Shown here one piece after another: positions 43,149-52,395 of a stretch of DNA of 64,000 nt. The position numbers were made by a program, and so were the translations under genes. The notes under the pieces are model-generated. The model saw nothing but the letters and a program-made list of their open reading frames with translations. It was not told where the DNA came from and searched no databases. This DNA is from Pseudomonas fluorescens (GTDB taxonomy: Bacteria > Pseudomonadota > Gammaproteobacteria > Pseudomonadales > Pseudomonadaceae), in the NCBI RefSeq assembly GCF_000802965.1, contig NZ_JSAK01000029.1, forward strand, positions 26,359-90,358, read 5' to 3'. Each line of letters opens with the position of its first letter. Positions within the stretch are counted from its first letter, which is position 1.

Positions 43149-45533
43149 ATGCGCAATGGATTGAAGTGGATGATTTTCGTCGCGTTGGCGCTGTTCGGGC
43201 CCGGCAGCGCAATGCTGTCGGCGGCGCCCCTCTCCGACGCCCCTGCTGCTATCACCAAACCTGCGAGCGAGACGGTTTCCGACGCTGATCTGCTGGCACT
43301 GCAAACCCGACTGAACAGCCTCAAACAACAGGTCTCCCTCGCCACCAACTACAGCCAGCTGGAAGCCCCGCAGGATCTGGTGCAAGCGTTCATCCAGGAA
43401 ATCGATCGTTTGTCAGCACTGCTGCTGCCCGAACAAGCTCAATTACAAGCGCAACTGGGCGTGCTCGGCCCTGTGCCGCTGGAACAGGCCTCTCCGGAAA
43501 AAACCGATATTGCCCTGCAACGAGCCACGCTCGGCGAGCAAAAGAGCCGAATCGATAACAACCTCAAAACCCTCGCGGCGCTCAAAACCAGTGCGACCGA
43601 GCTTCTCACCCAGATTGCCGGCATTCGTCGCAGCCTGCTCGAAACCGAAGTGACCCAACAGACCAAAAGCATCCTGAACCCGTGGTTCTGGGCGCCCCTG
43701 TTGAATCCACCCGAGGAGGACCGGCAACGGCTGAGCTCATTCGTCTCGCAGGCGAGCGCTTCCCTCGACGCGGCCTGGCAACCGGGGCAACGCCTCATCA
43801 CCAGTCTTCTGGTCATTTTGGCCATGGTCCTGTGGTTCCTCGGGCGAGGGTTTACCGAACGAGGCCTGACCTGGCTGTGCATCCATCGCGTGCCTGAAGG
43901 ACGCCTGCGGCGTAGCGCCCTGGCGCTGGCCTCGGTCATCGCCACGGTGTTGACTGCCTGGCTTGCCTTGCAACTGTTGTTTTTTGCCGTCACCCGACAA
44001 ATGCCGTTGACGCCGCAACTGGCGGGTTTTTCCCAGGACTTCGAAAAGATCATTTATACCTGCGTGATGATCACCGGCCTGGGTCGCGCATTGCTGTCCA
44101 CACAGCATCCTTCGTGGCGGCTGCCGGCCATTGCCGATTCGGTCGCACTGGCGATCAAACCGTTCCCCGCACGACTGGCCTGCGTGCTGCTGGTGCTGGT
44201 ATCAATGGCGCAGTTGACCAATGCCACCGGCATGAGCTCCGAGGTCGTGATCTCGGTCAGGGGGTTTGTCGCGTTGGTCATCTCAGCGATGATCGGCCTG
44301 ATGTTGTTGCGCGTCAGCAAAACCCGTCAGGCCATGGTCGCGGCCGGTACAGCGCCTGAAGCAGGCCGGACGCTGGCCGGCGTGATCTATGCCTTCGCCA
44401 GCATTGCGGTGGTGGTTTCGCTGCTGACCTTGCTCGCCGGCTACGTGTCGCTGTCGCGCTTTATCACCTACGAACTGGTCTGGCTGTTCATCATCTTTGC
44501 CGGTTTCTACTTGCTGATCCAATTGGTGAAAGACGGCTGCGAACACCTGTTTTCACCGCGACATACCACCGGCAAGGGCATCAAACAGTTGCTGGGCATT
44601 GGCGATGCACGCCTGGAGCAAATTTCGACCATCTTGTCTGGCGTCGGCCGCGCCTCGCTGTTGCTGATCGCGTTTATCACGTTGCTGGTGGGCGGCGTGG
44701 GCTCGACGCTCGGGCAACTGATCACCAACATTCTGGCCATTCTGGGTGGCGACGGCCTGCGCAAGCTGAACATCGTCCCGGGCAACCTGCTGCATGCCAT
44801 CCTGGCGCTGGCGATCGGCGTCTACCTGATCCGCTCCTTTCGCCGCTGGCTGGACAACGAGTTCCTGCCGAAAACGGAAATGGACCCCGGCATGTGTGCG
44901 TCGCTCAGCACCCTGTTCGCCAATATCGGCTATGCGTCGGTGATTCTGCTCGCACTGTCTTCGCTGGGGATCAAGTGGACCAACCTGGCCTGGATCGTCA
45001 GCGCCTTGTCGGTGGGTATCGGCTTCGGCCTTCAGGAGATCGTCAAGAACTTCATTTCAGGCCTGATTCTGCTGACCGAACGCCCGGTAAAAGTCGGCGA
45101 CCTGATCAGCATCAGTGGCGTGGAAGGTGATATCCGCAGGATCAACGTGCGGGCCACGGAAATACAACTGGCCGACCGCTCGATCGTGATCGTGCCCAAT
45201 TCACAGCTGATTTCGCAGAATTTGCGCAACGTCACCCTCGGCGGCACCGCGCAAGGCGTGGCAACACTGGAACTGATGTTCCCGCTGGACATCGACCCGG
45301 AGCAAGTGCGCAACCTGCTGTACGACACTTACGTCGAGCACGATTCCATTCTGGATAAACCGGCGCCGTTCGTGCGCTTCAGCCAACTGAAACCCGAAGG
45401 CATTACGCTGACCATCACCGGTTACGTCGGCAGCCCGCGCAATGTGGGCCTGATCAAAAGCGATCTGCTGTTTGAAATACTCAAGCGGTTGGGCGCCGCC
45501 GGTATTGAACTGGCGAAACCACCAGCGGCATGA
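43149..45533 (+). CDS. Large MscS-family mechanosensitive channel with DUF3772 domain
   Basis: A 794-residue membrane protein. After a Sec signal (MRNGLKWMIFVALALFGPGSAM) comes a periplasmic coiled-coil region of about 190 residues of DUF3772 type, then some ten helices, and a C-terminal MscS core: the pore helix SVGIGFGLQEIVKNFISGLILL, the beta domain RPVKVGDLISISGVEGDI, and VPNSQLISQNLRN. It releases solutes when the membrane stretches. The start could be the GTG at 43122; I prefer the ATG at 43149 because it begins the signal peptide. Confidence 0.88.
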   Translation: MRNGLKWMIFVALALFGPGSAMLSAAPLSDAPAAITKPASETVSDADLLALQTRLNSLKQQVSLATNYSQLEAPQDLVQAFIQEIDRLSALLLPEQAQLQAQLGVLGPVPLEQASPEKTDIALQRATLGEQKSRIDNNLKTLAALKTSATELLTQIAGIRRSLLETEVTQQTKSILNPWFWAPLLNPPEEDRQRLSSFVSQASASLDAAWQPGQRLITSLLVILAMVLWFLGRGFTERGLTWLCIHRVPEGRLRRSALALASVIATVLTAWLALQLLFFAVTRQMPLTPQLAGFSQDFEKIIYTCVMITGLGRALLSTQHPSWRLPAIADSVALAIKPFPARLACVLLVLVSMAQLTNATGMSSEVVISVRGFVALVISAMIGLMLLRVSKTRQAMVAAGTAPEAGRTLAGVIYAFASIAVVVSLLTLLAGYVSLSRFITYELVWLFIIFAGFYLLIQLVKDGCEHLFSPRHTTGKGIKQLLGIGDARLEQISTILSGVGRASLLLIAFITLLVGGVGSTLGQLITNILAILGGDGLRKLNIVPGNLLHAILALAIGVYLIRSFRRWLDNEFLPKTEMDPGMCASLSTLFANIGYASVILLALSSLGIKWTNLAWIVSALSVGIGFGLQEIVKNFISGLILLTERPVKVGDLISISGVEGDIRRINVRATEIQLADRSIVIVPNSQLISQNLRNVTLGGTAQGVATLELMFPLDIDPEQVRNLLYDTYVEHDSILDKPAPFVRFSQLKPEGITLTITGYVGSPRNVGLIKSDLLFEILKRLGAAGIELAKPPAA

Positions 45534-45563
45534 CGCAAAACCCTTTCAATCGCACCAATCCCC

Positions 45564-45651
45564 TGTAGGAGCTGCCGCAGGCTGCGATCTTTTGATCCTA
45601 AAAAAGCAAAATCAAAGATCGCAGCCTCGTTGCACGAGACAGCTCCTACAG
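45564..45651. repeat. REPIN (GCAGCCTGCGGCAGCTCC family), degenerate right arm
   Basis: Left arm TGTAGGAGCTGCCGCAGGCT; the right arm is interrupted by CGTTGCACGAGA within GCAGCC...CAGCTCCTACAG. Lies between convergent genes. Confidence 0.8.
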
Positions 45652-45687
45652 ATCATGCAGATCATGCAGATCATGCAGATCATGCAG
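45652..45687. repeat. Tandem 9-bp repeat, four copies
   Basis: ATCATGCAG is repeated four times without a mismatch, directly attached to the right end of a REP (CCTACAG), followed by GTTCTACAG. Confidence 0.95.
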
Positions 45688-45701
45688 GTTCTACAGCTTT
45701 A

Positions 45702-47192
45702 TCAATGGGCGATGCACACCGATTTCAGCTCGGTGTAAGCCTCGATCACCGCGCGACCGAACTCGCGACCCATGCCCGATTGCTTGACACCACCGAACGG
45801 CATCGCCGGGTCGAGCAGCACGTGGGCGTTGACCCAGACCGTACCCGCTTCAATACGCGGCACCAGGTTCATGGCTTTGCTCAAGTCGTTGGTCCACAGG
45901 CTGGCGGCCAGGCCGTAGCGGTTGTCGTTGGCCAGTTCGATCACGGCATCTTCATCGTCAAACGGCATCACACCCAGTACCGGGCCGAACACTTCTTCGC
46001 GGGCCACTGCCATGCTGTGGTCGATGTCGGCGAGGATGGTCGGCTGGACAAAGAAGCCGTCGCTTTCCACCAATTCACCACCCGAGACCACGCGCGCACC
46101 TTCCTGACGGGCCAGTTCGATGTGTTTGAGCACGCTTTGTTGTTGCTTGCGCGACACCAGCGGGTTGATCGCCGCGTCACCGTTCATGCCCGCGCCGATC
46201 GGCATCGACGACACCGCTGCGGCCAGGGCTTCGACAAATTGGTCGTGAATCGAACGGTGCACGTAGAAACGCGAAGCCGCCGCGCAGACTTGTCCGTTGT
46301 TCAGCAGGCCACCGAGGATTGCCCCTTGCACGGCTTTTTCGATGTCGGCATCGGCGAGCACGATCATCGGGTTCTTGCCGCCCAGTTCCAGGGAGAAACG
46401 CGTCATGTTTTCCATGCACGCCACGCCGACGCTTTTGCCCACGGCGGTGGAGCCGGTGAAAGACACTTTGCTCACTAGCGGATGCTGGGTCAGCACGCCG
46501 CCCACCGAAGCACCGCCACCGGTCACGACGTTGAACACGCCCGCCGGAATGCCTGCTTCAAGGGCCAGTTCCGCCAGACGCATCGCAGTCAGCGGGGTTT
46601 CCATCGCCGGTTTGATGATCACGGTGCAACCGGTCGCCAGTGCCGGCATCAGCTTCCAGGCGGCAATCAGCAGCGGGAAGTTCCACGGCACGATACCGAC
46701 CACCACGCCAACCGGCTCACGCTTGGTGAACGCAGTGAACTTGGCACCTGGCGGCAACGGGATCGACACATCAAAGGTCTGCCCTTCGATCTTGGTCGCC
46801 CAGCCGGACATGTAGCGCATGAATTCCACGGTGGCGTTCAGATCCAGCGCGCGAGCCATGTTGATCGACTTGCCCTGGCTCAGGGTTTCCAGTTGCGCCA
46901 GTTCTTCGGCGTGCTCTTCCACCAGACGGGTGAAGTTCAGCAGGATGCGTTCGCGGTCCGCCGGGCGCAGTGCCGACCAGACGCCGGACTTGAACGCCTT
47001 GTGCGACGACTGCACGGCTTGCTCGACGACTGCCAGTGGCGCATCGAGGGTTTCGCAGAGGGTCTGCCCGGTGGCCGGGTTGACCACGGCAATGCTTTCG
47101 CCTTCGGCAAATACCCATTGACCATCAATGAAGCAGCCGTGACGGCGGCCGATGAATGCAGCAACCTGCGGCAGGATTTCAACGTTGCTCAT
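45702..47192 (-). CDS. feaB: Phenylacetaldehyde-type aldehyde dehydrogenase (FeaB/StyD-like)
   Basis: A 496-residue NAD-dependent aldehyde dehydrogenase. FTGSTAVGK is the cofactor segment, Glu in LELGGKNP the base and Cys in NNGQVCAAAS the nucleophile; MPFGGVKQSGMGREFG is near the C-terminus. The N-terminal ILPQVAAFIGRRHGCFIDGQW and overall form match phenylacetaldehyde dehydrogenases. A FeaR-like regulator occurs 7 kb away, supporting an arylacetaldehyde substrate; phenyl- or indole-acetaldehyde would fit. The next gene upstream, on the same strand, encodes a cytochrome c. The symbol is by similarity. Confidence 0.75.
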   Translation of the reverse strand: MSNVEILPQVAAFIGRRHGCFIDGQWVFAEGESIAVVNPATGQTLCETLDAPLAVVEQAVQSSHKAFKSGVWSALRPADRERILLNFTRLVEEHAEELAQLETLSQGKSINMARALDLNATVEFMRYMSGWATKIEGQTFDVSIPLPPGAKFTAFTKREPVGVVVGIVPWNFPLLIAAWKLMPALATGCTVIIKPAMETPLTAMRLAELALEAGIPAGVFNVVTGGGASVGGVLTQHPLVSKVSFTGSTAVGKSVGVACMENMTRFSLELGGKNPMIVLADADIEKAVQGAILGGLLNNGQVCAAASRFYVHRSIHDQFVEALAAAVSSMPIGAGMNGDAAINPLVSRKQQQSVLKHIELARQEGARVVSGGELVESDGFFVQPTILADIDHSMAVAREEVFGPVLGVMPFDDEDAVIELANDNRYGLAASLWTNDLSKAMNLVPRIEAGTVWVNAHVLLDPAMPFGGVKQSGMGREFGRAVIEAYTELKSVCIAH

Positions 47193-47211
47193 AAATCACC
47201 TTTCATTCAAA

Positions 47212-47290
47212 TGTGGGAGCCGGCTTGCTGGCGTCTTTATGAGCGGTGCAAGACTGGAGACCGCTATCGCTGGCAAGCCAGCTCCTACAG
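47212..47290. repeat. REPIN (GTGGGAGCCGGCTTGC family)
   Basis: Inverted arms around the spacer between the cytochrome c gene and the aldehyde dehydrogenase; may tune expression within that unit. Confidence 0.85.
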
Positions 47291-47323
47291 GGTTGGTGGG
47301 TGTGTCAGCCGTCAATCGGCTGA

Positions 47324-47713
47324 TCAGTGTTGTTCTTTGAGGTAGCACACGACTGCCTGGCGATCGTCCGCCGAAGCCATGCCCATGTACGGCATGTAGG
47401 TGCCGGGCACGAACGCTTGGGGCTGGGTGATCAGTTGCGCGATGTTTTCGGCTTGCCAGTCGATGTTCTTGTTACGCATGGCTTGCGAGTAATTGAAGCC
47501 TTCCAGCGAACCGGACTTGCGCCCGACCACGCCCGCCAGGTTCGGCCCCATCATGCCGGTCGTGCCTTTGCTCACCGCATGGCAAACACCACACTCGTTG
47601 GCGAACAGCTCGGCGCCACGGCTCTGAACCGGTGCGCAATCGGCAGCCAGCGCGGCTTGCGCCAGGGTGAAGGACAACAAACCGATGAGGGGCAATCGCA
47701 GGGAAGTGAACAT
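47324..47713 (-). CDS. Soluble class I cytochrome c
   Basis: A 129-residue periplasmic c-type cytochrome: Sec signal to about AALAADC, heme-binding CGVCH at residues 41-45, MGPNLAGVVGRKSG, and the Met ligand in TYMPYMGM. It carries electrons, perhaps from a periplasmic amine or alcohol dehydrogenase outside the window, and would be transcribed before the aldehyde dehydrogenase on the same strand. Partner enzyme not seen here. Confidence 0.88.
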   Translation of the reverse strand: MFTSLRLPLIGLLSFTLAQAALAADCAPVQSRGAELFANECGVCHAVSKGTTGMMGPNLAGVVGRKSGSLEGFNYSQAMRNKNIDWQAENIAQLITQPQAFVPGTYMPYMGMASADDRQAVVCYLKEQH

Positions 47714-48148
47714 AAGAAACGACCTTGAAAATCCACGTGCTCGTCAGCAGACGAACGCCAACACTAAAACTGCCGGAGCTTGAGTGCCCTGGCAGGGTTG
47801 ATAAGGATTGTCGGTGGTCGGTGACACGCAGGGTTTGCGCTGCCTGCCAGTTGTGTTGGCGCTTCTGCCAATTCGCTCGGCATGAACGCCCAATCGCCAG
47901 CAAGCCGGCTCCTACAGTTTGTAGCGTGTGAATCCGGTCTTCTGTAGGAGCCGGCTTGCTGGCGATAGCGGCGGCGAATTCGGCGCAAGAAATGAATGCC
48001 CAAAAACCTCAGCGTGGTCATGTGGTCATGCAATCTGGCATGCACAACCAACTCTTTGGCAAACAGGCAAAAGGGCGAAAGACATCCGTTCCTTAGTATC
48101 TAAAAAGACCGCAAACCTGCGCTCAAGAACAAGAACGGATGTCACGCC
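47714..48148. other. Divergent intergenic region cytochrome c / porin
   Basis: About 435 bases holding both promoters and, at 47893-47968, an inverted REP pair. Short stems such as TTGGC/GCCAA near 47855-47870 are seen. No gene is supported. Confidence 0.45.
47893..47968. repeat. REP pair in outward orientation
   Basis: ATCGCCAGCAAGCCGGCTCC on the left and GGAGCCGGCTTGCTGGCGAT on the right; a perfect inverted repeat around about 30 bases. Confidence 0.88.
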
Positions 48149-49471
48149 ATGCTTAAGTCCCCCTTGCTTCGCCTTTCGACTCTCGCGCTGATGATCAGCG
48201 CAGGTCAGGCCGGAGCGTATGAGCTCTACGCCGACGACGACAGTCACCTGAACGCCACTCTGGAAGCGGTTTTCGGCATTTTCCACAGCCAGGAAAACTA
48301 CGCCCTGTCGGGTCGTCTCGATGAAGGTTCTTCGTCGTGGCGCGAGGGCTACATCAAGTACGGTCTGAGCTTCGACCAGGGCCTGGCCGGGGTCGGCACT
48401 GCTTACGGTGCGGCGAACATGCTCAGCTCCGGCACTTGGGGCGATGGCGATGCGGCCGGTTTCAGCGACGGTTCGGAACGCACCACCAAGTTCGAGGACG
48501 CTTACCTCGGCTGGCGTTCGGCCGATCTGTTCCCGGTGCTGGGCACTGACGGCATTGACCTGTCGTTCGGCCGCCAGAACATCATGATCGGCGACGGCTT
48601 CCTGATTAACGGCGACGCGTTGAACCTGGGCAAAGGCCTGGCGGACGGCGAATTCAACCGTGGCGGCGCCTACTGGCTGGCGGCTCGCAAGGCCTTCGAC
48701 GAGACTGCCGTGTTGCGCATTGGTGGCAAGGAAGGCTGGCGCAGCGATCTGATGTGGTTGAAATCCAACAACCGCGCCCAGGCCATGACCGAGATGTACG
48801 CGGGCACGCTGGAACACGTGTCCGAAGCCGGTACCGTCGGCGTGACCTACATCGGCACCACCGACATCGACGAGCAATACGCCTCGCCGATTCAGCTCGA
48901 ACGCGACGGCATGAAGACCTACAGCCTGCGCGCCACCGGCAATGCCGGGGTGAAAGACCTGTTCCTCTCCGGCGAATACGCCAGGCAGGACAAACCCCAT
49001 ACCGATAGCGAAGACGCCTGGTATCTGGAGGCCGGCTGGACCTTCTCCGACGTCGCCTGGTCGCCGTATGTCAGCTACCGCTACAGCCGTTTCTCGGAAA
49101 ACTACGACACGCTGTTCTACGGTTTCAGTCGCGGCTTCGGCACCTGGTTCCAGGGTGAAGTGGCGGGCAACTATGCCGGCCCGTTCAACACCAACTCGCG
49201 CATCCAGCAGGTCAAGTTCAGCGTCGCACCGCTGGAGAACCTCAGCGTCGGCGCGATGTATTTCAACTTCGACACCATCGACCGCAACCTCGGCAACACC
49301 GATGGCCACGAGGTGGACCTGTATGCCGAATGGCACGTCAACGACCACCTGAGCATCATGCCGCTGGTGGGCCTGTTCCAGCCGGACAAGAGCGCTGACC
49401 AGGGTGGCACGCAGTTGGGCAACAACGACAAGAACCTCTACAGCCAGGTGATTTTCGCCACTACGTTCTAA
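48149..49471 (+). CDS. Outer-membrane beta-barrel porin (alginate-export/phenol-uptake-like)
   Basis: A 440-residue protein with a Sec signal (to about SAGQAGAYE) and a long series of alternating strands ending in QVIFATTF, a terminal Phe as outer-membrane proteins have. Segments such as FEDAYLGWRSADLFP and DLSFGRQNIMIGDGFLI are typical of the 16-18-strand family used for hydrophobic or aromatic substrates. Its place next to aromatic catabolic genes suggests uptake of that substrate. Confidence 0.8.
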   Translation: MLKSPLLRLSTLALMISAGQAGAYELYADDDSHLNATLEAVFGIFHSQENYALSGRLDEGSSSWREGYIKYGLSFDQGLAGVGTAYGAANMLSSGTWGDGDAAGFSDGSERTTKFEDAYLGWRSADLFPVLGTDGIDLSFGRQNIMIGDGFLINGDALNLGKGLADGEFNRGGAYWLAARKAFDETAVLRIGGKEGWRSDLMWLKSNNRAQAMTEMYAGTLEHVSEAGTVGVTYIGTTDIDEQYASPIQLERDGMKTYSLRATGNAGVKDLFLSGEYARQDKPHTDSEDAWYLEAGWTFSDVAWSPYVSYRYSRFSENYDTLFYGFSRGFGTWFQGEVAGNYAGPFNTNSRIQQVKFSVAPLENLSVGAMYFNFDTIDRNLGNTDGHEVDLYAEWHVNDHLSIMPLVGLFQPDKSADQGGTQLGNNDKNLYSQVIFATTF

Positions 49472-49486
49472 GTCCCGAGCGATCCC

Positions 49487-49587
49487 TGTAGGAGCGAGCC
49501 TGCTCGCGATGGACGCCAACGATAACGCGGGCTGCCTGAATGCCCGTGGTGCTCGGGCCTTCATCGCGAGCAGGCTCGCTCCTACAG
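49487..49587. repeat. REPIN (CGAGCAGGCTCGCTCC family)
   Basis: Arms TGTAGGAGCGAGCCTGCTCG and CGAGCAGGCTCGCTCCTACA face each other between porin and chemoreceptor genes. Confidence 0.88.
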
Positions 49588-49634
49588 GAGACGCGTTATC
49601 GGCATCAATGCTTTCAAGGAAAAAGGTATTTCCA

Positions 49635-51761
49635 ATGCAGAAAAGCTTCCTCACGATCCAGAGCAAGATCGCCCTGCTCGCCGGCCTCTGCCTGCTGTTG
49701 GTGGTGGGTTTGCTGATGGGTTTGTCGCTCTACCAGACCCACCAGAGCAGCCAGCAAGTGGCCCAGGCCAGCAGCGAAATGCTCGCCGACGCCGCCAAGG
49801 AACACATGCAGGCTTTGGGCAAAGTGCAGGCCATGCAGGTGCAACGCACCTTCATGCAGACCCACGAATTTGGCCAGGGGTTATCACGGTATTTGCTTTA
49901 CCTGAGGCAACTCCAGCATCAAGGGAACCTCACCCGCCAACAACTGCGCCAAGAGCTGAGCACCCAGCTTCACCAGGCACTGATCGACAAGCCCGACCTG
50001 CTCGGGCTTTACGTCATTTTTGAACCGGACGCTTTGGACGGTGCCGACGCCGGTTTCGCCGACAAGCCGGACCTGGGCAGCAACGAAACCGGACGCTTCT
50101 CGCTGTACTGGGTGCAGAGCAAACCCGGCGAACTGCAAGCCGTGATCGGCGACGAAGGCCTGCTCGCCAACACCGAGCCCGGCCCGAGCGGCGCTCCGTA
50201 CAACGCCTTCTACACGTGCGCCCGCGACACCCGTCAGCCCTGCGTTCTGGAACCCTACTTCGACGAGGCGTCCGGCAGTCGCAAACTGGTGACCAGCGTC
50301 GCGTTTCCGTTGTTGGAAAACGGCAAGGTCATCGCTGTCGTCGGCCTCGACATCAACCTCGCCGCGTTGCAAAAGAACAGTGAAACCAGTGCACTGGAAT
50401 TGTTCGATGGCCATGGGCAGATCAGCATCGTCAGCCCCCGTGGCGTGATCTCCGCCAACAGTCAGGATGTCACTCGCCTGGGTCAACCGATGGACAGTGC
50501 CGAGGTAATGGAAGCCCTGCGCCAAGGCCAGCCGAAGGTGTTCGTCGACCCTCAGCAAATCAAAGTGCTCGAGCCCCTGGCACCGATTGCCGGCGCCGCG
50601 CCGTGGGGCGTGTTGGTAGGCGTACCGCAAGAGGTGTTGCTGGCACCGGTCACTACCCTGCAAAAGGAACTCGACGCCCAAGGTGTGCAAAGCACCGCGC
50701 TGGAACTGCTGCTCGGTGGCGGCTCGGCCCTGCTCGGCCTGCTGTTGATCTGGTACACGGCGCAACGCATCACCCGACCACTGCAAGTGCTGACCCGTGT
50801 CATGGAGGACATTTCCCTCGGTGAAGGCGATCTGACCCGGCGCCTGGCGGTGCAATCGCGGGATGAAATCGGCCAGTTGGCCACCGCGTTCAACCGCTTT
50901 GTCGAACGCATTCACCAGTCGATTCGCGAGGTGTCGTCAGCCGCCCTTGGCGTGAATGAAGGGGCGCGGCGTGTGCTGGAGGCGTCCAATTCATCCTTGA
51001 GCAATTTCGACGATCAATCGACCCGCACCAACAGCGTCGCCGCTGCGATCAATCAACTGGGTGCCGCCGCCCAGGAAATCGCCCACAACGCGTCCGATGC
51101 TTCGCAGCAGGCTTCCGCCGCGCGGCAACAGGCCGAGGACGGGCGTCAGGTGGTGGAACGCACGATTGAGGTGATGAACGAACTGTCCGGGAAAATCAGC
51201 GCATCGTGCGCCAACATCGAAGTGCTCAACGACAAAACCGTGAACATCGGGCAGATCCTCGAAGTGATCAAGGGCATCTCACAGCAAACCAACCTGTTGG
51301 CACTCAACGCCGCGATCGAAGCAGCGCGGGCCGGTGAGGCGGGTCGCGGTTTTGCCGTGGTGGCCGACGAGGTGCGTAGCCTGGCCGGGCGCACCCAGAC
51401 CTCAGCGCTGGAGATCCAGCAGATGATCGAGGAACTGCAAGTCGGAGCCCGCGACTCGGTCACCACCATGACCGAAAGCCAACAGCACAGCGAAGAAAGC
51501 GTCACCATCGCCAACCTCGCCGGCACCCGCCTGGGCAGCGTGACGCAACGCATCGGCGAGATCGACAACGTCAACCAGTCCGTCGCTGCCGCTACCGAAG
51601 AACAGACCGCGGTGGTCGAGGCGTTGAACGTCGACATCACGCAGATCAACACGCTGAATTTGCAGGGGGTTGAGAATTTGCAGGCGACGTTGCGGGCGTG
51701 TACCGAGCTGGAGCAGCAGGCGGCGCGGCTTAATCAACTGGTGGGGAGTTTTCGGATCTGA
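49635..51761 (+). CDS. Methyl-accepting chemotaxis protein with large periplasmic sensor
   Basis: A 708-residue chemoreceptor: membrane helix at about 12-35, a periplasmic ligand domain of about 330 residues (double-Cache type by size; GLYVIFEPDALDG, GRFSLYW, VVGLDINLAALQ), a second helix (LLLGGGSALLGLLLIWYT), HAMP, and a signalling tip with LNAAIEAARAGEAGRG and DEVRSLAGRT. ATG at 49635 follows AAGG. With the porin and iac-like operon nearby it may detect the same aromatic compound. I recall that a chemoreceptor for indole-3-acetate was reported in P. putida 1290; whether this is an orthologue must be tested. Confidence 0.88.
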   Translation: MQKSFLTIQSKIALLAGLCLLLVVGLLMGLSLYQTHQSSQQVAQASSEMLADAAKEHMQALGKVQAMQVQRTFMQTHEFGQGLSRYLLYLRQLQHQGNLTRQQLRQELSTQLHQALIDKPDLLGLYVIFEPDALDGADAGFADKPDLGSNETGRFSLYWVQSKPGELQAVIGDEGLLANTEPGPSGAPYNAFYTCARDTRQPCVLEPYFDEASGSRKLVTSVAFPLLENGKVIAVVGLDINLAALQKNSETSALELFDGHGQISIVSPRGVISANSQDVTRLGQPMDSAEVMEALRQGQPKVFVDPQQIKVLEPLAPIAGAAPWGVLVGVPQEVLLAPVTTLQKELDAQGVQSTALELLLGGGSALLGLLLIWYTAQRITRPLQVLTRVMEDISLGEGDLTRRLAVQSRDEIGQLATAFNRFVERIHQSIREVSSAALGVNEGARRVLEASNSSLSNFDDQSTRTNSVAAAINQLGAAAQEIAHNASDASQQASAARQQAEDGRQVVERTIEVMNELSGKISASCANIEVLNDKTVNIGQILEVIKGISQQTNLLALNAAIEAARAGEAGRGFAVVADEVRSLAGRTQTSALEIQQMIEELQVGARDSVTTMTESQQHSEESVTIANLAGTRLGSVTQRIGEIDNVNQSVAAATEEQTAVVEALNVDITQINTLNLQGVENLQATLRACTELEQQAARLNQLVGSFRI

Positions 51762-51786
51762 CATTGATGGTGCCTGCTACATCGCA

Positions 51787-52020
51787 ATCGCGAGCAAGCT
51801 TGCTCCTACAGTGGATGTTTGCGAGGCACAATCTTGTGTTCACCGCAGAACCCTTGTGGGAGCCGGCCTGTTGGCGATGAGGGCAGCACATTCAACATCA
51901 TCGGCGCCTGATACTCCGCCATCGCGAGCAGGCTCGCTCCTACAGTGGATTTTTGCGAGGCACAAATCTTGTGTTCACCGCAGAACCCTTGTGGGAGCCG
52001 GCCTGCTGGCGATGAGGGCA
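51787..52020. repeat. Directly duplicated REP-containing block, two copies
   Basis: The block beginning ATCGCGAGCA occurs at 51787-51885 and again at 51921-52020, about 99 and 100 bases, with few mismatches. Each copy joins a GCTCCTACAG half to a GTGGGAGCCGGCCTG half across the shared sequence TTGTGTTCACCGCAGAACCC. Confidence 0.85.
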
Positions 52021-52165
52021 GATACGACGCGGTTGAGCCGATGACGACGGCGGATCGCGGGACGCTGGCGCTGGATTCATACCCGCCGAAGGCGATAGAA
52101 ATGGTGCCGATGTTGAGCGGGCGTGCAGGTTGGCTCAGGAATACTTACGACAGAAACGACGCATT

Positions 52166-52258
52166 TGTGGCGAGGGAGCTTGCTCCCGCTGGGCTGCGAA
52201 GCGGCCCCCTGTTTTGCCACTGCTGCGCAATGAAGCGGGAGCAAGCTCCCTCGCCACA
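52166..52258. repeat. REPIN (GGCGAGGGAGCTTGCTCCC family)
   Basis: Inverted arms TGTGGCGAGGGAGCTTGCTC and GAGCAAGCTCCCTCGCCACA with a centre of about 50 bases. Confidence 0.85.
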
Positions 52259-52283
52259 AGGCACCCACAACACACCCGCGACC

Positions 52284-52383
52284 TGTAGGAGCTGCCGCAG
52301 GCTCGGGCCGCGTTCGGACGATCTTTTGATCTTGCTTTTAAAGAGCAAAGATCAAAAGATCGCAGCCTGCGGCAGCGCCTACA
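52284..52383. repeat. REPIN (GCAGCCTGCGGCAGC family)
   Basis: Arms TGTAGGAGCTGCCGCAGGCT and AGCCTGCGGCAGCGCCTACA with GATCTTTTGATCTT-type arms inside; likely terminator for the flavin reductase gene that ends at 52396. Confidence 0.85.
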
Positions 52384-52395
52384 AAAGCAGGGTTA

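Noticed and set aside
45652..45687. CRISPR or integron-like repeats
   Set aside because: Nine-base units in direct contact with no spacer between them.
47714..47880. Sigma-54 promoter near the cytochrome c gene (TGGCAGG...)
   Set aside because: No TTGCA at the right distance.
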